From positions 1 to 9,690 of the forward strand of contig JAKEHC010000091.1 of assembly GCA_022615255.1 (NCBI GenBank): a stretch of 9,690 bases of DNA, read 5' to 3'. The position numbers and the translations under genes were made by a program. The notes beneath the pieces were generated by a model, which ran no database searches, had not been told where the DNA came from, and saw nothing but the letters and a program-made list of their open reading frames with translations. The stretch is from Candidatus Dadabacteria bacterium (GTDB lineage: Bacteria > Desulfobacterota_D > UBA1144 > Nemesobacterales > CSP1-2). Shown here piece after piece: positions 6,630 to 9,690 of the stretch (positions are counted from its first letter, which is position 1; each line of letters begins with the position of its first letter).

Positions 6630-7573
6630 CAAAGCCCCCCACTTAAATATCTATATCCTCCATCTGGGAGAACGGTCACAAGGACTCCCTCTTTCAGTCT
6701 CTTAGCGTATTCAAGGCTTGCATAAACTGCAGCACCGCTAGAGTGCCCTACAAAGATCCCCTCCTTTTTTAGAAGCTCCTTCATTACCCTATATGAATCA
6801 TCCGTTGATACATGGATTATTTCATCGGGAAAGGTTGAATCATATATTCCGGGCACGATGGATGACGCCATGTGCTTTAGTCCTTCAAGTCCGTGAAGAG
6901 ATTCGGCTGGCTCAATCGCTATGACCTTAATACTTGGATTAAGCTCTTTGAGTCTCTTGCCGGTTCCCATCAGTGTGCCGCTTGTGCCGATTCCAGCTAG
7001 GAAATGGGTAACCCTGCCTTGAGTCTGCTGGTAGATTTCTGGAGCTGTAGTTTCGTAATGAGACATGGAATTTGCTGGGTTGTTGTACTGGTCAGGCATA
7101 AAATATTTATTCGGATTACTAGCTCTTAGCTTTCTGGCAAGCTTTATTGCGCCGTCTGAGCCTTCTAAGGCATCGGAAAAAATCATCTTTGCCCCGAAAG
7201 CCTCAAGGGTTCTTTTTCTCTCTATATTCATGTTTTCCGGGGTAACCAGCTCAACTTTATAACCTAGGGCAGCTCCAATCATTGCATAGGCAATAGCTGT
7301 ATTGCCGGAGGACGAATCCATAATAATTTTATCTGAGGTAAGTTTGCCTTGGTTTATTCCATCAAGAATCATCCATAGGGCAGGGCGGTCTTTTACGGAG
7401 CCTCCAGGATTAAACCACTCTGCTTTTGCATAAATTTCTATGTTTGGACCTAAATTCTCTGTAATTTTAGTTAGCTTAATAAGTGGGGTATTGCCGATTA
7501 AATCTATTACGGATTCAACTCTTTTTCTATCTTCTAGAATACTTACTTCTCTTTTTGCTAGAGGTAGATTCAT
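6623..7573 (-). CDS. cysM: PLP-dependent cysteine synthase, CysM type
   Basis: A fold-type II PLP enzyme of 316 residues that makes cysteine by exchanging the side-chain leaving group of an activated serine for sulfur. Residues count from ATG 7573: the PLP lysine is Lys61 in NPGGSVKDRPA (56-66), the substrate loop is SSSGNTAIAYA (87-97), and the phosphate-binding loop is GIGTSGT (194-200). HSSGAAVYA (277-285) and LPDGGYRYLS close the fold. It lacks the regulatory C-terminal domain of cystathionine beta-synthase. The JAMM and E1 genes nearby suggest that it uses a protein thiocarboxylate, and perhaps O-phosphoserine, like mycobacterial CysM; free sulfide with O-acetylserine is the alternative. 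The ATG overlaps the tusA-like stop as TGATG, so translation is probably coupled. A TTG one codon earlier is possible but less likely. The 3' end overlaps mec by seven bases. Confidence 0.93.
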   Translation of the reverse strand: MNLPLAKREVSILEDRKRVESVIDLIGNTPLIKLTKITENLGPNIEIYAKAEWFNPGGSVKDRPALWMILDGINQGKLTSDKIIMDSSSGNTAIAYAMIGAALGYKVELVTPENMNIERKRTLEAFGAKMIFSDALEGSDGAIKLARKLRASNPNKYFMPDQYNNPANSMSHYETTAPEIYQQTQGRVTHFLAGIGTSGTLMGTGKRLKELNPSIKVIAIEPAESLHGLEGLKHMASSIVPGIYDSTFPDEIIHVSTDDSYRVMKELLKKEGIFVGHSSGAAVYASLEYAKRLKEGVLVTVLPDGGYRYLSGGLWW

Positions 7574-7809
7574 CAACGACGCTCGATTATGAGTTTATAG
7601 AAGGTACCGTCTTTCTTGATATTTAATATCTGGTGACCCTCTTCTTTGACACTTCTTGGAACATTTCTAAGCGGTTCTCCGTCACTTAGAGTTACCTCTA
7701 GTATCTGTCCCGATCGCATGGATTCAAGTTTGAGCTTGGTTTTTACAAATGTCATAGGACAGATTTCCTTTGTTATATCAATTTTTTCATCCACTCTTAT
7801 CTCTTCCAT
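7573..7809 (-). CDS. TusA-family sulfur carrier protein
   Basis: A 78-residue TusA/SirA-like protein; the family carries persulfide sulfur on one cysteine between sulfur enzymes. The single conserved cysteine is Cys17 in KEICPMTFVKTKLKLE. Canonical TusA has CPxP here, while this protein has CPMT, a variant I associate with TusA-like proteins next to cysteine-synthesis genes. DGEPLRNVPRSVKEEGH follows, where TusA has its second conserved block. The ATG at 7809 is preferred; an in-frame TTG at 7821 would add four residues. Neither has a strong Shine-Dalgarno. The stop codon overlaps the cysM start (TGATG), so the two proteins should be made together. The likely role is supply of sulfur to the carrier or cysteine synthase of this cluster, by inference from context. 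Confidence 0.88.
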   Translation of the reverse strand: MEEIRVDEKIDITKEICPMTFVKTKLKLESMRSGQILEVTLSDGEPLRNVPRSVKEEGHQILNIKKDGTFYKLIIERR

Positions 7810-7880
7810 ATGACTTATCAATGATTAAACTTGTGTTATTAAGGTTACCATATAGACTTAGTAGGCACAAACTGAGATGC

Positions 7881-8132
7881 TTATTTCAACCCTTGTGTCT
7901 GGCTCGTGCTCCAACAGTAGGCACACAACCCCTCTTTCATAATTATTCTCTTCTGCCCGCAGCTTTTACAGGTTCCCCATCCAGAGTTGTCTTGAGCAGT
8001 TTCAGCATCCGTCATAGTAGACTCGGACTCTGATTTTATATTAATCGGGTCTCTACGTTTTCTAGCCACTTGGCGAAATATCACCCAAGATATGGCAAAG
8101 ATAATTATTAAAAATATAATGGCCTTGACCAT
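7881..8132 (-). CDS. Small membrane-anchored zinc-ribbon protein, function unknown
   Basis: An 83-residue protein with one hydrophobic segment at residues 3-19 (AIIFLIIIFAISWVIF), a basic stop-transfer stretch RQVARKRR, a polar linker, and a C-terminal zinc ribbon made of CKSC (55-58) and CAYC (70-73). The basic residues after the helix suggest that the ribbon faces the cytoplasm. The ATG has a good GAGG at 8138-8141, five bases away, which supports it as a real gene despite its size. It starts 25 bases after the stop of the TPR gene and ends 71 bases before the tusA-like gene, so it may be cotranscribed with either. I do not recognise a characterised family. The ribbon could bind nucleic acid or protein, or only stabilise the fold. 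Confidence 0.75.
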   Translation of the reverse strand: MVKAIIFLIIIFAISWVIFRQVARKRRDPINIKSESESTMTDAETAQDNSGWGTCKSCGQKRIIMKEGLCAYCWSTSQTQGLK

Positions 8133-8157
8133 ATTGACCTCGGATTAAACAATATAA

Positions 8158-8607
8158 CTAAGTCAAAGGTTCTTTCAAATATCTTCTAAGCATTTCAATG
8201 AGTTTTGTATTTCCTAGCATTTCAGCGGATTTTGCATGTTTCCAAGCCAAGTCGTATTGTTCTCGCACCGCATAGATCTCACCAAGATTCTTATGGGCTT
8301 CAGATAAATTTGGGTCAATCTCAAGGGCTTTAGTGTATGAATCAATAGCGGCTTCTACTTTCCCATGAAAATAATATAGAACCCCAAGGTTAAAATGAGC
8401 CCTTGTATTATTGGGATTTTCTTCTAAAAGCCTCTTTTGAGTTTCCGTCTCGGATTCCACATCATAATTAAGAGCGAACTCTGTTAACCCGCGAATAAAG
8501 CTCTTATTCTCCCTATCCATCAGGAATCTTTTGAGCATTTCTATAGTTTTTAGCTTCTCTATTATTTTATTTTTAACTCTGACGATTAACATATTGCACC
8601 CGTTCAT
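8158..8607 (-). CDS. TPR-repeat protein
   Basis: A 149-residue protein with a basic N-terminal region (1-45, LKTIEMLKRFLMDRENKSFIRG) and TPR repeats at the C-terminus. Two good repeats are at 68-101 (AHFNLGVLYYFHGKVEAAIDSY then ALEIDP) and 102-135 (AHKNLGEIYAVREQYDLAWKHA), preceded by a partial one near 51-67. There is no signal peptide and no clear membrane segment. The ATG has AAGGG a few bases upstream; a second in-frame ATG five codons later is possible. It probably shares a transcript with the zinc-ribbon gene 25 bases downstream, which would fit a scaffold working with a membrane-bound partner. No function can be assigned. Confidence 0.85.
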   Translation of the reverse strand: MNGCNMLIVRVKNKIIEKLKTIEMLKRFLMDRENKSFIRGLTEFALNYDVESETETQKRLLEENPNNTRAHFNLGVLYYFHGKVEAAIDSYTKALEIDPNLSEAHKNLGEIYAVREQYDLAWKHAKSAEMLGNTKLIEMLRRYLKEPLT

Positions 8608-8640
8608 CTGACCCTTCTAAGCTAGCGGTAAGGTAGCATT

Positions 8641-8679
8641 ATCCTTTAGGATTCAATTCATGGAGGACTGAAGTCCTCC
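8641..8679. repeat. Palindromic, REP-like intergenic element
   Basis: Two palindromes stand nine bases apart: ATCCT/AGGAT (8641-8652, two-base loop) and GGAGGACT/AGTCCTCC (8662-8679, eight pairs around GA, more likely seven pairs with a four-base loop). Neither is followed by a T-run on either strand, so a normal terminator is unlikely. GC-rich hairpins of this pattern in intergenic DNA are often dispersed repeats. Only one copy is present here, so repeat status is inferred. Confidence 0.4.
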
Positions 8680-8699
8680 TCTACATAATAAACTAATTC

Positions 8700-9350
8700 T
8701 CAAAACGGTTTAGGTTTCGGTAAGTCGAGCTCAAGCATATCCTCATAGTCGAATAATATCGCCTCTGCAATAGTGGTAGCCCTCTTCTCCGGGTTTAGGG
8801 TTTCATTTACCTCAGTCTTAAACTCCATCCAATGGTTGTAAATTTTCATTTGATTTTCAATTAATTCATCAGCGTCAATCTCTTTTACTTCACTAAAATT
8901 TAATTCACAGGTTTGAAGCTCATCGGGCTTGTTTGGATCATAAATGGGCATACCGAATTTACGGCAGACAATAGGTCTCGATTCATAAATTCCGCAGGCT
9001 CCGTTTTCATCAAGGGCAGGGCAGGGGAGTCTTAAACCGATTGTAGGAGTTTCGCTCTCAGTGTCTAAATCCCCCTGCTTTATTCTTTCTTGTATCATTT
9101 CCTCTTTTTTCTTAAGGTAAAACCTGGCTTTTTCTTGTATGTTCTTGCGGGTCTCTGGATCGAGCCTCTTTACGGCTTGTGAAACAACGGCTGCGTCAAT
9201 TAGCGTAATCCTAAACATCTGAGTGCAGCATAGGAAACAGCCTTTTCTGCACTGCATCTGTCCCGGATAGAGATTATAATTTCGGTCGAACTCCTTTTCT
9301 GTAAGGTTGGCAATGAGTCTGAAACGGTCTAATACTGTACTAGTATTCAA
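8700..9350 (-). CDS. YkgJ-family cysteine cluster protein
   Basis: A 216-residue soluble protein of the YkgJ (UPF0153) family, whose cysteines are thought to bind a metal or iron-sulfur centre; its biochemical role is not known. The family pattern is present: CRKGCFLCC (Cys34, 38, 41 and 42), then CPALDENGACGIYESRPIVCRKFG (Cys110, 119 and 129) and a later cysteine at 148. A charged helical stretch lies between the two cysteine blocks (65-100). The start is TTG, supported by AAGGAG four bases upstream; there is no suitable ATG nearby. It is followed 92 bases later, across a palindromic element, by the TPR gene, so cotranscription is uncertain. The protein reads complete, with no frameshift. 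Confidence 0.87.
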   Translation of the reverse strand: MNTSTVLDRFRLIANLTEKEFDRNYNLYPGQMQCRKGCFLCCTQMFRITLIDAAVVSQAVKRLDPETRKNIQEKARFYLKKKEEMIQERIKQGDLDTESETPTIGLRLPCPALDENGACGIYESRPIVCRKFGMPIYDPNKPDELQTCELNFSEVKEIDADELIENQMKIYNHWMEFKTEVNETLNPEKRATTIAEAILFDYEDMLELDLPKPKPF

Positions 9351-9354
9351 ATGA

Positions 9355-9360
9355 CTCCTT
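9355..9360 (-). promoter_or_regulatory. Shine-Dalgarno AAGGAG for the TTG start of the YkgJ gene
   Basis: AAGGAG on the minus strand lies four bases before TTG 9350. It is the only strong ribosome-binding site near the gene's 5' end and supports the rare start codon. Confidence 0.6.
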
Positions 9361-9443
9361 AAGACTTATATTCGAAACATCATTAATTTTCTAACCGTAG
9401 TCATAGATAGAACATCAAATGAAAAAGGTTGCTCTATTATATA

Positions 9444-9471
9444 ATTATAACTTCTTTGAAGCGAGTGTAAC
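9444..9471 (-). promoter_or_regulatory. Possible promoter of the YkgJ gene
   Basis: On the minus strand GTTACA (four of six consensus -35 bases) at 9466-9471 is followed after 16 bases by a perfect TATAAT at 9444-9449. A second TATAAT lies at 9436-9441. The region is very AT-rich, so chance matches are likely. The rest of the 212-base gap 9351-9562 shows no RNA gene or convincing coding sequence. Confidence 0.3.
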
Positions 9472-9562
9472 AGCATCTAGCCATTCACGAAAGCTTCAAT
9501 ATATAGTTGTAAAAGAAGTAAAAAAATTAATAATATGCTTTATAGAAATAGATTAGCCTCTA

Positions 9563-9690
9563 CTATTTCAGCATGTCTACGAGCTTTATCTGATGCACTT
9601 GCTCGGACGGGAGTACGGTGGTTCCGTCGAGGAGTCCGTTTAAAGCTTCAAGAAGTCTGTCCAGGTCTATTCCATAGTCCTTAGCTGCAG
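9563..9690 (-). CDS. C-terminal end of an unidentified protein (partial)
   Basis: An open frame enters from the right edge and ends at TAG 9563-9565, giving 41 residues that begin AAKDYGIDLDRLLEAL and end HQIKLVDMLK. The frame is free of stops, has balanced composition and normal coding character, and reads leftward like its neighbours. I do not recognise the family; the segment looks like soluble helical protein. The start lies outside the window. No clear terminator follows, although an AT-rich stretch with seven T residues lies some 30 bases on. Confidence 0.6.
   Translation of the reverse strand, partial: AAKDYGIDLDRLLEALNGLLDGTTVLPSEQVHQIKLVDMLK

Noticed and set aside
6617..6640. Run of six G bases near the end of cysM as a frameshift site that could fuse CysM to the JAMM protein
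   Set aside because: A -1 shift there would indeed enter the mec frame, but the run is short, no classic slippery heptamer or downstream structure is evident, and overlapping starts after a G-rich ribosome-binding stretch explain it simply.
9419..9556. Plus-strand open frame of 45 codons beginning MKKVALLYNY
   Set aside because: It has no Shine-Dalgarno, lies in very AT-rich intergenic DNA, and has a biased Lys/Ile composition typical of chance frames.

Overview
The window reads as an ordinary chromosomal stretch of an uncultured bacterium with moderately low GC content. The gene repertoire and the look of the proteins suggest a Deltaproteobacteria-like lineage or a neighbouring candidate phylum. 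That placement is an impression from protein motifs, because no rRNA or marker gene is present to settle it. No tRNA, rRNA, CRISPR array, insertion sequence, integrase or phage gene is visible.

Left part, plus strand (1-3812). The 3' part of proA (proline biosynthesis) is followed by a sigma-70 family factor of RpoD type and then recN (DNA repair). The sigma gene and recN are six bases apart and in the same reading frame, so they are probably cotranscribed and translationally coupled. They converge with the leftward genes at 3813-3874.

Middle and right part, minus strand (3875-9690). In transcription order from the right these are: the 3' end of an unidentified gene, a YkgJ-type cysteine-cluster protein, a TPR protein, a small membrane-anchored zinc-ribbon protein, then tusA-like, cysM-like and mec-like (JAMM) genes, a moeB/thiF-like E1 enzyme, a second TPR protein, and a pyruvoyl-dependent arginine decarboxylase with its own consensus-like promoter.

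The most coherent functional unit is 5217-7809. A TusA-like sulfur carrier, a CysM-type cysteine synthase and a JAMM peptidase have overlapping ends, and a MoeB/ThiF adenylating enzyme follows. This is the parts list for cysteine synthesis that uses a protein thiocarboxylate as sulfur donor, as in the mycobacterial MoeZ-CysO-CysM-Mec pathway or the related Wolinella methionine pathway. The ubiquitin-like carrier ending in Gly-Gly is not in the window, and the E1 enzyme has no rhodanese domain. The TusA-like protein may feed sulfur to the system, with the carrier encoded elsewhere. I found no sign of a wholly new system. The open question is how this cluster works without a local carrier.

Several genes use TTG or GTG starts. 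Well-placed Shine-Dalgarno sequences support non-ATG starts for the sigma factor, the E1 enzyme, the decarboxylase and the YkgJ protein.
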